NCBI GenBank assembly: GCA_022768655.1
Contig: JALEQD010000100.1
Location: 1 to 38,909, forward strand
Length of the DNA: 38,909 nucleotides
Direction: 5' to 3'
From: Anaeroplasma sp.
GTDB taxonomy: Bacteria; Bacillota_I; Bacilli_A; Acholeplasmatales; Anaeroplasmataceae
Below, piece by piece: positions 18,766-27,642 of this stretch. The notes under the pieces are model-generated. The model was not told the origin of the DNA. It saw only the letters and a program-made list of their open reading frames with translations, and did not search any database. The position numbers and the translations under genes were made by a program. Each line of letters starts with the position of its first letter. Positions within the stretch are counted from its first letter, which is position 1.

Positions 18766-19236
18766 ATGATTAATATGATTTGGGCAATGGATGAAGATTT
18801 CTTAATTGGCAAGGATGATCAAATTCCATGGCATATTAAAGAGGATTTATTATATTATAAATCAAAAACAAAAGGTCAAACTGTACTTATGGGTGAAGCA
18901 ACATATTATTCATTAAAGGGATATTATAAAACTAAACCTTTACCATATGGTAAAATATATGTTGCATCTATTAATTTAGATTTAAAATTAGATGATGCTG
19001 TTGTTATTAATGACGTTGATTCTTTTTTGAAAAATATAAATGAGGATATATGGGTTGTAGGTGGTGCAACAATATATAAGCTATCATTACCATATGCTGA
19101 TCGCTTATATATTTCATTTATTAAAGGAAAGCATGAAGGAAATAAGTATTTCCCTCATATTGATTTTTCAAACTATAAATTAATTTGGGAAGAAGAATCT
19201 GAACTCGTAAGATATACTTTATTTGAAAGGGTATAA
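18766..19236 (+). CDS. dfrA: Dihydrofolate reductase (divergent)
   Basis: IWAMDEDFLIGKDDQIPWHIKEDL and WVVGGATIYKLSLPYADRLYIS; directly downstream of thyA. Confidence 0.9.
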   Translation: MINMIWAMDEDFLIGKDDQIPWHIKEDLLYYKSKTKGQTVLMGEATYYSLKGYYKTKPLPYGKIYVASINLDLKLDDAVVINDVDSFLKNINEDIWVVGGATIYKLSLPYADRLYISFIKGKHEGNKYFPHIDFSNYKLIWEEESELVRYTLFERV

Positions 19237-19238
19237 TT

Positions 19239-20042
19239 ATGTTATTTATATTTTTAATTATTATATTTACAGCATTATATACATTTTTATTTACTTTAAT
19301 TCCACTTGATTATTTATTTTTAATATTGTGGATTCCATTAAGCATAATATTATCTATTATTACAATAATATTATTGTTATTATTATATTTATGTATTGCT
19401 TCGCATACTAAGCCTACAAATAAGTTTAAGCATTTTATTTTAAGAAATGCCTGCTTTATCGCAATTAAATGCTTAAATATTAAGATAATTAAGGAAGGCT
19501 TTGAAAATGTACCAAAGGAAACATTTGTTGTTTATGCAAATCATAAATCTAATATGGATCCTTTATTAATTTATTATTCATTAAATTCAGTTTGTAGTGC
19601 TATAGGAAAAAAATCATTATTTCAAAATCCAATTATGAATATGATTGCAAAAACATTTGCTGCAGTACCAATTGATAGAGAAAATGATAGAGAAGCAGCA
19701 AAATCTATTGTTACAGGAATAAAACTTGTTAAAAATGGCTTATCAATGATTATTTTTCCTGAAGGTGGAATTAAAACTAGAGATACAGAAGAAATGGTTA
19801 ACCTTCGTGCAGGTGCATATAAGCTTGCTGTTAAGGCAAATGCGCCAGTTTTACCTATTAGTATTTGTGGAAGCTCTATGATTTCTAAAACACGTTTTTT
19901 TAAAAGAAAAACAATTAAAATTATATGTCATAAGCCTATAACTAAGGATGAATATGCTAACATGAACACTCATGAATTAGGAACAAAGGTTGAAGAATTA
20001 ATTAACTCTGATATAAGAGAATTTGAAAATGAAAAGAAATAA
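19239..20042 (+). CDS. 1-acyl-sn-glycerol-3-phosphate acyltransferase (PlsC-like)
   Basis: NHKSNMDPL (NHxxxxD) and FPEGGIKTR motifs; N-terminal TM. Confidence 0.9.
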   Translation: MLFIFLIIIFTALYTFLFTLIPLDYLFLILWIPLSIILSIITIILLLLLYLCIASHTKPTNKFKHFILRNACFIAIKCLNIKIIKEGFENVPKETFVVYANHKSNMDPLLIYYSLNSVCSAIGKKSLFQNPIMNMIAKTFAAVPIDRENDREAAKSIVTGIKLVKNGLSMIIFPEGGIKTRDTEEMVNLRAGAYKLAVKANAPVLPISICGSSMISKTRFFKRKTIKIICHKPITKDEYANMNTHELGTKVEELINSDIREFENEKK

Positions 20043-20232
20043 TATATTATTGCTAGTTTCTATATTAGGCTTTATTTTAATTGCTATTGGATCAATTTTT
20101 ATTTGTAGTGGTTCAATAATAAATAACAATATTTTATTAATTATTGGATTAGCTTTGGTTTTATGCTGTATCATTATTGAAATTATAGTTTTTACTATTA
20201 TTTTAATAAAATTTTATAAATCATATAGGTGA
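20029..20232 (+). CDS. Small two-TM membrane protein
   Basis: About 67 aa, two hydrophobic segments, overlaps the plsC end; ATG at 20023 or 20029. Confidence 0.55.
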   Translation: MKRNNILLLVSILGFILIAIGSIFICSGSIINNNILLIIGLALVLCCIIIEIIVFTIILIKFYKSYR

Positions 20233-20236
20233 AGGT

Positions 20237-20794
20237 ATGGATGGTTTTTTAAAAGCTATTATAGTAATAGTTGCACTTTCTGTTATTGGAATATGTGCTA
20301 TTATTTTGTCTATAAGTATTACAAAGAAAAAACAATTAAAGAAAATGGATGATGATGTTCATAGTGTATTAGAAAAAATAGTATCTAGTTCTAATGAAGA
20401 ATATTTTTTAAAAAAAGAGGAAAATAATGTTTATGACTATACATTAGATACTCCAACTACTACATTTTATATTAAAATTGTACCAAATCTATCAAATGAA
20501 GAAATTTGCGTAAATAATTCAGTTAAATGGCAATTAAGAAAAAGCTTTAATGATGAATCATTAAGATTTGTTAATGATATTGAGGGACTAATGAGATTAG
20601 ATATTGAGTCTAATAAGATAATTAAGAAGGTATTTTTAGTATATCCTAATACAAGAAGCTTATTAAAATACATTAATGAATGCGAAATGGTTTTTATTTA
20701 TCCTAAAACAGATGTTTATGGTTCAAATATTATTACATATAGACAATTAGAAGAAAATCCAGATTTATTAAAATCATTACAAGAAGAAATATAA
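20237..20794 (+). CDS. Single-TM anchored hypothetical protein
   Basis: N-terminal TM (AIIVIVALSVIGICAIILSISI) then a 150-aa soluble domain; SD GGTGAAGG upstream of start. Confidence 0.65.
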   Translation: MDGFLKAIIVIVALSVIGICAIILSISITKKKQLKKMDDDVHSVLEKIVSSSNEEYFLKKEENNVYDYTLDTPTTTFYIKIVPNLSNEEICVNNSVKWQLRKSFNDESLRFVNDIEGLMRLDIESNKIIKKVFLVYPNTRSLLKYINECEMVFIYPKTDVYGSNIITYRQLEENPDLLKSLQEEI

Positions 20795-20833
20795 TCTTAT
20801 ATTTCTTTTTTTTAAGGAAGGTAGTGATAATTT

Positions 20834-23152
20834 ATGTATGATACAATACAATTAGAATTTAATAAAATTATCGAAAAATTAAAAACATATACAAAAACAA
20901 ATTATGCTAAAGAAAAGCTTAATGAACTAAAACCAATATTTGATTATGATAATATTATCCTAGAAAAAGAAAAAACTAAAGAGGCATATGATGCTATAGT
21001 TCGTTATTCTGATATTCCTTTAGGAGGATTAGTTGAGGTTAAAAAAGCGATTAATCGTTCAAAAATTGGAGGAGTATTAAATCCTAATGAATTAATTGAT
21101 ATTGTTAATTTTATTGATTGTACAAATAATGTCATTAAATATGACAAACAGCTTTCAGCTATTAAAGTGAAATATGACAATAATCATAAAATGATTTCAA
21201 GCCTAGTAGTACCACCTGTATTAAAAACAAATATCACACTTGCTATTTCGCAAGATTGTAAGGTTTTAGATAATGCATCAAAAGAATTATTTATGATTAG
21301 AAGAAATATTACATCATTAAATAATCGCTTAAAATCAAAATTAAATGAACTATTACAAACAAAGGCATCTATGCTAACTGAACCATTGATTGTATTAAGA
21401 GATGGTAGATTATGCTTGCCTGTTAAAATAGAATATAAAAACACATTTGGTGGAATAGTACATGATGTTTCTAGTTCAAATACTACTGCGTATATAGAAC
21501 CATCTTCAACTCTTGAAACCTCTAATGCGATAGAATCTTATGTTTCTTTGGAGAAAAAAGAAATTGAAACTATTTTAAAAAATCTTTCTTTGTTAGTTAG
21601 TGCAGATGCAGACATATTACTTAATAATTTAGAAATATTAACTGAGCTAGATTGTATTTATGCTAAAGCACTTATGGCTATTGAAAATGATTATAATGAT
21701 GTTATTTTAGAAAACAAACAATCATTTACAATCAAAAAAGCTAAGCATCCATTAATTAATAAGGATGATGTTGTTCCAATAGATGTTGAGCTTGGAAATA
21801 CATTTGATGTTATTATTATTACTGGTCCAAATACTGGTGGAAAAACTGTAGCTTTAAAAACTGTAGGACTACTTCATGTTATGCTGTATTGTGGAATGCT
21901 TGTTCCAGCCTCAGCTGATTCAAAATTTGGTATGTTTTCAGCAATTTTAGTTGATATTGGTGATGAGCAATCAATTGAACAATCATTATCAACATTTTCT
22001 GCACATATGAAGCGAGTAATTGAAATTATAAATAATTCAAGCTTTGAATCACTAATATTACTAGATGAGCTCGGAAGTGGAACAGATCCAAAGGAGGGCT
22101 CAAGCTTGGCAATTGCTATTATTGAGCATTTGAAATCATTTGGATGTAAAATAATATGTACTACACATTATAGTGAATTGAAAAATTATGCATACAATTC
22201 AAAAAGAATTTGTAATGCATCAGTTGAATTTAATTCAAATACATTAAAGCCCACATATAGACTTTTATTAGGAATACCAGGAAAATCAAATGCTATTGAA
22301 ATAGCAATGAGGCTTGGACTTGATGAAAAAATAATAACAATCGCCAAAGATAATTTATCAAAAAATTCTAATAATTCATCTATTTTATTAAGTAATCTTG
22401 AAGAAGAAATGACAAAGCAAAGGAATAAAGAGGAAGAGCTTGAGCATAAGATTAATCAGTATGATGAGCTACTAAACTCCATTAAGCAAGAAAAGCTTTC
22501 TTTAGTTAAGCAAACTGATAAAATTATTAAGGATGCTAAAAATGAAGCTAGACTTGTTTTACAAAAGGCAAAAGAAGAAGCTAATACATTAATAACTGAA
22601 ATAAAAAATTTAAGTGAAGAAAATTATAAGGAGCATGAGCTTGCTGAATTAAAAAGAAAGACTAGAAATCTTGAGGTTGACGATAATCAAGAGAGCTTAT
22701 TTTTAGATGAGCTTCATGAGGGTGATTTTGTTTTTATTAAACCTTATGAAAAGTACGGTACTATATCTAAAATTAAAAAGGATAAATATACTGTAAATAT
22801 TGGTCAATTTGCAATGGATTTCAAAAAATCAGAGCTTCAATTATCAGCAAAGCCTGTAGAAAAAAAGAAAAAAGAAACAAAATTATCAGGCTATAATCCT
22901 CAATCTCATGCTCAATTAAGCTTAGATTTAAGAGGTAGAAGATATGAAGAGGTTAATTATTTAATGGATCAATATCTTGATCAAGCGATATTAGGAAATT
23001 TAGAATGTGTGACAATAATTCACGGATTTGGAACAGGTGTTATTCGCAATGCTGTTCAAAATTACTTGAAAAACTGTAGCTATGTTAAAAGCTATCGCTA
23101 TGGAAAAGAAGGAGAAGGACTTAATGGTGTTACTGTAGTATATTTAAAATAA
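20834..23152 (+). CDS. mutS2: Endonuclease MutS2
   Basis: TGPNTGGKTVALKTVG, LLDELGSGTDPKEG, C-terminal Smr domain (LDLRGRRYEEV...IIHGFGTGVIRNAV). Confidence 0.96.
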   Translation: MYDTIQLEFNKIIEKLKTYTKTNYAKEKLNELKPIFDYDNIILEKEKTKEAYDAIVRYSDIPLGGLVEVKKAINRSKIGGVLNPNELIDIVNFIDCTNNVIKYDKQLSAIKVKYDNNHKMISSLVVPPVLKTNITLAISQDCKVLDNASKELFMIRRNITSLNNRLKSKLNELLQTKASMLTEPLIVLRDGRLCLPVKIEYKNTFGGIVHDVSSSNTTAYIEPSSTLETSNAIESYVSLEKKEIETILKNLSLLVSADADILLNNLEILTELDCIYAKALMAIENDYNDVILENKQSFTIKKAKHPLINKDDVVPIDVELGNTFDVIIITGPNTGGKTVALKTVGLLHVMLYCGMLVPASADSKFGMFSAILVDIGDEQSIEQSLSTFSAHMKRVIEIINNSSFESLILLDELGSGTDPKEGSSLAIAIIEHLKSFGCKIICTTHYSELKNYAYNSKRICNASVEFNSNTLKPTYRLLLGIPGKSNAIEIAMRLGLDEKIITIAKDNLSKNSNNSSILLSNLEEEMTKQRNKEEELEHKINQYDELLNSIKQEKLSLVKQTDKIIKDAKNEARLVLQKAKEEANTLITEIKNLSEENYKEHELAELKRKTRNLEVDDNQESLFLDELHEGDFVFIKPYEKYGTISKIKKDKYTVNIGQFAMDFKKSELQLSAKPVEKKKKETKLSGYNPQSHAQLSLDLRGRRYEEVNYLMDQYLDQAILGNLECVTIIHGFGTGVIRNAVQNYLKNCSYVKSYRYGKEGEGLNGVTVVYLK

Positions 23153-23162
23153 AGAAATAAGG

Positions 23163-23468
23163 ATGATATTTTTGATTTTTGAATTTACTGGTAGTAATAT
23201 GATTGATAATGGTTTATTATTTTTCTATGCCTCTTGGTCATCAAATTGTAATATTCAGCTTGATGCACTAAAAAAAATAGAAAAAGATAATCCTGATTTA
23301 CAAATATTAAAGATTAACACAACAAAATATAGAATTAGTAAGGATAAATACCAAATTCATAAAATACCCACATTTATAATTATTAATGATAATAAAATTA
23401 TTTCACGTATGGATGGCTATAAGGATAGAATTAGCTTATCTAATTGGGTGAAAAAATATAGGAGTTAA
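23163..23468 (+). CDS. Thioredoxin-fold protein with SxxC instead of CxxC
   Basis: FYASWSSNCNIQLDAL...HKIPTFIIINDNKII (cis-Pro motif). Start may be TTG at 23172. Confidence 0.75.
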   Translation: MIFLIFEFTGSNMIDNGLLFFYASWSSNCNIQLDALKKIEKDNPDLQILKINTTKYRISKDKYQIHKIPTFIIINDNKIISRMDGYKDRISLSNWVKKYRS

Positions 23469-23470
23469 AT

Positions 23471-24091
23471 ATGGATGCAGTAATTGTAATAGGATATAAT
23501 TATCATTTTAATGAAAATGATTTTATAAATAAATATGTTATTGGTGTTGATAAGGGTGCATTATATTGCTTAGAAAACAATATAAAAATGGATTGTGCTA
23601 TAGGAGATTTTGATTCAATCGATGAAAAATCATATATTGAAATCAATAAGATCACTAAAGTCATAAAATTAAATCCTATCAAGGATGAAACTGATACCCA
23701 AGAGGCATTAAAACTATGTAAAAGTATGGATTCTATTACAATTGTTGGTGGTATTTTAGGTAAAAGAATTGAGCATTTTTATGCTAATTTATTATTATTA
23801 AAAAAATATCCAAATTTATCCATAAAAGATGATTACTCATTAATTATGACATCTAATAAAAGTATTACTATTGAAAAAAATGAATACAAATATATTTCTA
23901 TTTTTTCTATTGATCCTGATACAAATATAACCTTAAATGGTTTTAAATATAATTTAAAAGATTATAATTTATCACCTGATTGCCTATTGGGTATTTCTAA
24001 TGAAATAATTGAAAATAAAGCTACACTAAGCCTAAAATCTGGTAAAATAATACTATTTTTTACAAAGGAAGATAATGAAGTCCTTCGCTAG
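23471..24091 (+). CDS. thiN: Thiamine pyrophosphokinase
   Basis: VIGVDKGALYCLENNIKMDCAIGDFDSID, KDETDTQEAL, GILGKRIEH motifs. Confidence 0.88.
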   Translation: MDAVIVIGYNYHFNENDFINKYVIGVDKGALYCLENNIKMDCAIGDFDSIDEKSYIEINKITKVIKLNPIKDETDTQEALKLCKSMDSITIVGGILGKRIEHFYANLLLLKKYPNLSIKDDYSLIMTSNKSITIEKNEYKYISIFSIDPDTNITLNGFKYNLKDYNLSPDCLLGISNEIIENKATLSLKSGKIILFFTKEDNEVLR

Positions 24092-25349
24092 ATATTTAAT
24101 ACCATCAATAATTGCCACATTATTTATGTCGTGCTATGCAATGATAGATGGTATATTTATAGGTCAAAAAATTAAAGATGTTGGGCTTTCAGCGATTAAT
24201 ATCGCATGGCCAATAACCGCATTTGTTCAATCTGTAGGTATGGCAGTAGGTTTATCAGGTGGAATATATATTTCTTATCTAAAAGGTAAGAACGAAATAG
24301 AAAAAAGTGATAAAATTAAGCTTACAACTATAATTATTATTTTGGTTTTAGCTATTATTTTTGGTCTAATTCTATTCTATTTTTCAGAAAATATCTTAAT
24401 ATTATTTGGTGCTAAAAATTTATGCTTAAAACTGGCACATGAATACATTAAAATAATATTAATAGGTACAGCATTTCAAATGCTTGGTCTCGGACTTATC
24501 CCATTATTAAAAAATAGTGGAAAAGTTAAATTAGCTATGCTTGCATCAATAATGGCTATAGCTATAAATTTATTTTTAGATTATATTTTTATATTTATAT
24601 TAGATTGGTCGTTAGCTGGTGCAGCTTTAGCATCTGTAATTGCCCAAATAGGATCATTTATTATTTGCTTTATAGGATATTTTAAAGAATTAAAGGGATT
24701 TATTATAAACAAAGAAATAATTAAGCATATTTTTTTAGGTGCACTAGCACCATTTATACTTAATTATTCATATTCTTTTATAATTATAATTACAAATTCA
24801 TTTTGTGAATATTTTGGTGGAAATGAAGCTGTAGCAGCATATACATTATTATCATATATGCTTTATGTTGTATCAGCTGTATCAACTTCAGTTTCTGATT
24901 CTATTCAGCCTTTATTTTCTTACTATAATGCTAAAGAAGAATATATTACTAACCATAGGATGTTAATGAAATGTTTAATAATTTCATTTTTAGTATCATT
25001 ATTATTTTCATTTATTTTTATTATATTTAAATATAATTTTGGACAGCTTTATAATTTATCTGATATAGCATATGATTATTATAAAATTGGATTAAATTTT
25101 TATGCCTGTGGTTTTTTATTTGTTTCTATTTCAAGAGTTATTTGTTCATATTTTTATTCAGTTGAAAACAAAAAATATGCAAATATTATTACTATGATAG
25201 AGCCTTTAATATTAACTCCGGTAGCATATTTTTCAATATGCTCAGTATTAAAATTAAATGGATTATGGTTATCATATTTAATTATACAAATAATTCTAGT
25301 ATTCATATCAATTTCATTATTATTTGTTCATAGAAGAAGGGAAAAATAG
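24075..25349 (+). CDS. MATE family efflux transporter
   Basis: 424 aa, about 12 TM segments, MSCYAMIDGIFIGQKIKDVGLSAINIAWP MATE N-terminus. Confidence 0.9.
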   Translation: MKSFARYLIPSIIATLFMSCYAMIDGIFIGQKIKDVGLSAINIAWPITAFVQSVGMAVGLSGGIYISYLKGKNEIEKSDKIKLTTIIIILVLAIIFGLILFYFSENILILFGAKNLCLKLAHEYIKIILIGTAFQMLGLGLIPLLKNSGKVKLAMLASIMAIAINLFLDYIFIFILDWSLAGAALASVIAQIGSFIICFIGYFKELKGFIINKEIIKHIFLGALAPFILNYSYSFIIIITNSFCEYFGGNEAVAAYTLLSYMLYVVSAVSTSVSDSIQPLFSYYNAKEEYITNHRMLMKCLIISFLVSLLFSFIFIIFKYNFGQLYNLSDIAYDYYKIGLNFYACGFLFVSISRVICSYFYSVENKKYANIITMIEPLILTPVAYFSICSVLKLNGLWLSYLIIQIILVFISISLLFVHRRREK

Positions 25350-25350
25350 T

Positions 25351-26208
25351 ATGGATGGATTTTTTATTGTTGACAAGCCTAAAGGGATGACTAGTCAAAC
25401 AGTCTGTAATAAAATTAAATATAAATTCAATTTAAATAAGGTTGGCCATAGCGGAACATTAGATCCAAATACTACTGGTGTTTTAGTTGTTGCGGTAAAC
25501 AAAGCTACAAAGCTTATGAAGCTTATTAATGAGCATGATAAGGAATATATAGCAACTATTATTTTTGGTTATGAAACAGATACGTTAGATATGGATGGAA
25601 AAATTATTAAAGAAATTGATATGAAAGTTAATCTTAATGATATAAAAAAATGTGTTAATGAATTAGCAAAAAAGACAAAACAAATACCTCCTTTAACTAG
25701 TGCGATTAAGGTTAATGGTAAAAAATTATATGAATATCAAAGAAAAGGTATTGATATTGAGGTTAAGGAAAGAAATATAAAAATTTATTCATCAGAAATA
25801 CTTTCTGATTTAAGATATATCGATAATCATTATGAAATTGATATTAAGCTTAATGTTAGTAAGGGATTTTATGTTAGGAGCTATGCTAGAGATTTGGGAA
25901 TTATGCTTAATGGAAATGCTGTACTTAAGGAATTAAGAAGAACAAAGGCTGGAGAATTTTGTGTTGAAAATAGTGTTTCTCTTGATGAATTAAGGGAAGA
26001 AGATTGTATTTCAATATTTAAACAATTTGATTTTCCTAAGGTTGAAGTGAATGATTATTTGAAGAATTTAGTTTTAAATGGTGTTACCTTAGATGAAAGA
26101 CAAACCACTATTAATCAAGTCTTTTATGTGACAAATAAATGTGATATAATAGCTATATATGAACCAGTTGATGAAAAGAAGTATAAACCAGTTTTAATAT
26201 TCAAATAG
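25351..26208 (+). CDS. truB: tRNA pseudouridine(55) synthase
   Basis: MDGFFIVDKPKGMTSQ, GHSGTLDPNTTGVL, KGFYVRSYARDLG; ATG 25351 preferred over TTG 25324. Confidence 0.94.
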   Translation: MDGFFIVDKPKGMTSQTVCNKIKYKFNLNKVGHSGTLDPNTTGVLVVAVNKATKLMKLINEHDKEYIATIIFGYETDTLDMDGKIIKEIDMKVNLNDIKKCVNELAKKTKQIPPLTSAIKVNGKKLYEYQRKGIDIEVKERNIKIYSSEILSDLRYIDNHYEIDIKLNVSKGFYVRSYARDLGIMLNGNAVLKELRRTKAGEFCVENSVSLDELREEDCISIFKQFDFPKVEVNDYLKNLVLNGVTLDERQTTINQVFYVTNKCDIIAIYEPVDEKKYKPVLIFK

Positions 26209-26220
26209 GTGGTGAAAAAT

Positions 26221-27132
26221 ATGAAGCTAATATATATTAAGGATATGAATTTTGTACGACTTCCAGAGCCAGTTTGTGCTGCAATAGGAAATTTTGATGG
26301 TGTACATTTAGGACATCAAAAGCTTATTGAGGAATCTAAAAGACATAATATTGCTTCTGCAGTACTTACCTTTTACCCCCACCCATCAGTATTTTTAAAA
26401 AAAATACCAAATTATCCTTTAGTTACACCACTTGAACATAAAAAGGATATTATTGCTAGAATGGGTATTGATTATCTCATTGTTATTGACTTTACTGAAA
26501 AAGTACTGATGATGAGCAAAGAAGAATTTATTGATAAAATGAAATTTATGAATATAAAAAGCTGTGTTTGTGGATATGATTTTACATTTGCAAAATATGC
26601 TGAGGGTACAATAAGAGATTTAGAAAAGAATTTTGAGTTTTATGAAATTAAGAAATTTATTTTTGATGATGTTAGAGTATCAACTACATATATTAGAGAA
26701 TTATTAAGTGTTGGAAATGTAAAAGAGGCTAATAGATTATTAGGAAGACAATTTTCTATTAGAGGTAAAGTAATTTATGGTAATCAAAATGGTAGATTGT
26801 TAGGTTTTCCTACTGCTAATTTAGATTATAAAAATTATTTTTTACCTGGTAATGGTGTTTATTACGTTAATGTTATGATTTCAGGACAAATGTTTTTAGG
26901 AATGTGTAATATTGGACATAATCCAACCTTTAATTTTAGAGATACAAGATCATTAGAGGTAAATATATTTGGTTTAGATCAAGATATATATGATGAAATT
27001 ATAGAAGTATTTTTTATTGAAAAAATAAGAGATGAAAAGAAATTTGAATCTAAAGAGGCTTTAATAAAGCAGTTAAAAACAGACAAAGCCTACTCTTTAG
27101 AGCTTGCTGGAGAAGCGAATTATACAAAATAA
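26221..27132 (+). CDS. ribF: Bifunctional riboflavin kinase/FAD synthetase
   Basis: AIGNFDGVHLGHQKLI, GRLLGFPTANL; ATG 26221 with upstream SD. Confidence 0.94.
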   Translation: MKLIYIKDMNFVRLPEPVCAAIGNFDGVHLGHQKLIEESKRHNIASAVLTFYPHPSVFLKKIPNYPLVTPLEHKKDIIARMGIDYLIVIDFTEKVLMMSKEEFIDKMKFMNIKSCVCGYDFTFAKYAEGTIRDLEKNFEFYEIKKFIFDDVRVSTTYIRELLSVGNVKEANRLLGRQFSIRGKVIYGNQNGRLLGFPTANLDYKNYFLPGNGVYYVNVMISGQMFLGMCNIGHNPTFNFRDTRSLEVNIFGLDQDIYDEIIEVFFIEKIRDEKKFESKEALIKQLKTDKAYSLELAGEANYTK

Positions 27133-27141
27133 AAAAAATGC

Positions 27142-27170
27142 TTGCTTTAATGCTTGTTTTATAGTAGAAT
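27142..27170 (+). promoter_or_regulatory. Promoter for rpsO
   Basis: TTGCTT-N17-TAGAAT. Confidence 0.55.
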
Positions 27171-27176
27171 AATCTA

Positions 27177-27257
27177 GGTACGTCTTCTTAGATATTAGAC
27201 ATTCCTCGTCTTTATCCCAGATGAACGTGAATATAAAAAATATGGAGGAAAAAGAAA
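27177..27257 (+). promoter_or_regulatory. Structured rpsO 5' leader, possible S15 autoregulatory RNA
   Basis: Interrupted long helix ACGTCTTCTTAGAT with ATCCCAGATGAACGT enclosing AGAC-N7-GTCT, just before the RBS. Confidence 0.4.
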
Positions 27258-27527
27258 ATGGCTTTAACAAAAGAAGTAAAAGAACAAATTGTTAAGACTT
27301 ATGGAAAGGATGCAAAGGATACTGGTTCTGTTGAAGTACAAATTGCAATTTTAACTGCAGAAATCAACGAATTAAATAGACATTTTGAAACTCATATCCA
27401 TGATTTCCATTCTAAAAGAGGATTAATGATTAAGATTGGTCATAGAAAGAGCTTACTTGCTTATTTAAAGAAGAATGATTTAAAAGCATATGAAAGCTTA
27501 ATTGCTAAGCTAGGATTACGTCGATAA
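27258..27527 (+). CDS. rpsO: 30S ribosomal protein S15
   Basis: 89 aa; [21 protein letters not shown]...[20 protein letters not shown]. Confidence 0.98.
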   Translation: MALTKEVKEQIVKTYGKDAKDTGSVEVQIAILTAEINELNRHFETHIHDFHSKRGLMIKIGHRKSLLAYLKKNDLKAYESLIAKLGLRR

Positions 27528-27533
27528 TCTATT

Positions 27534-27562
27534 GGACTTTCGAAAAAGAAAGTCCTTTTTTT
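27534..27562 (+). terminator. Intrinsic terminator after rpsO
   Basis: GGACTTTC-N6-GAAAGTCC plus T7. Confidence 0.9.
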
Positions 27563-27642
27563 ATTTTTTTGTGGTATTATTGACGAATTATGATATAATA
27601 AAAATGTTGAGAAAAAAAAGAGAAAAATAAGGAGAACTTAAG

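Noticed and set aside
3089-20232. Possible UGA-to-Trp recoding, given the AT-rich, mollicute-like composition
   Set aside because: UGA closes the YitT, rbgA and small membrane-protein ORFs, conserved Trp positions use TGG, all conserved genes are full length with the standard code, and prfB (the UGA release factor) is present.
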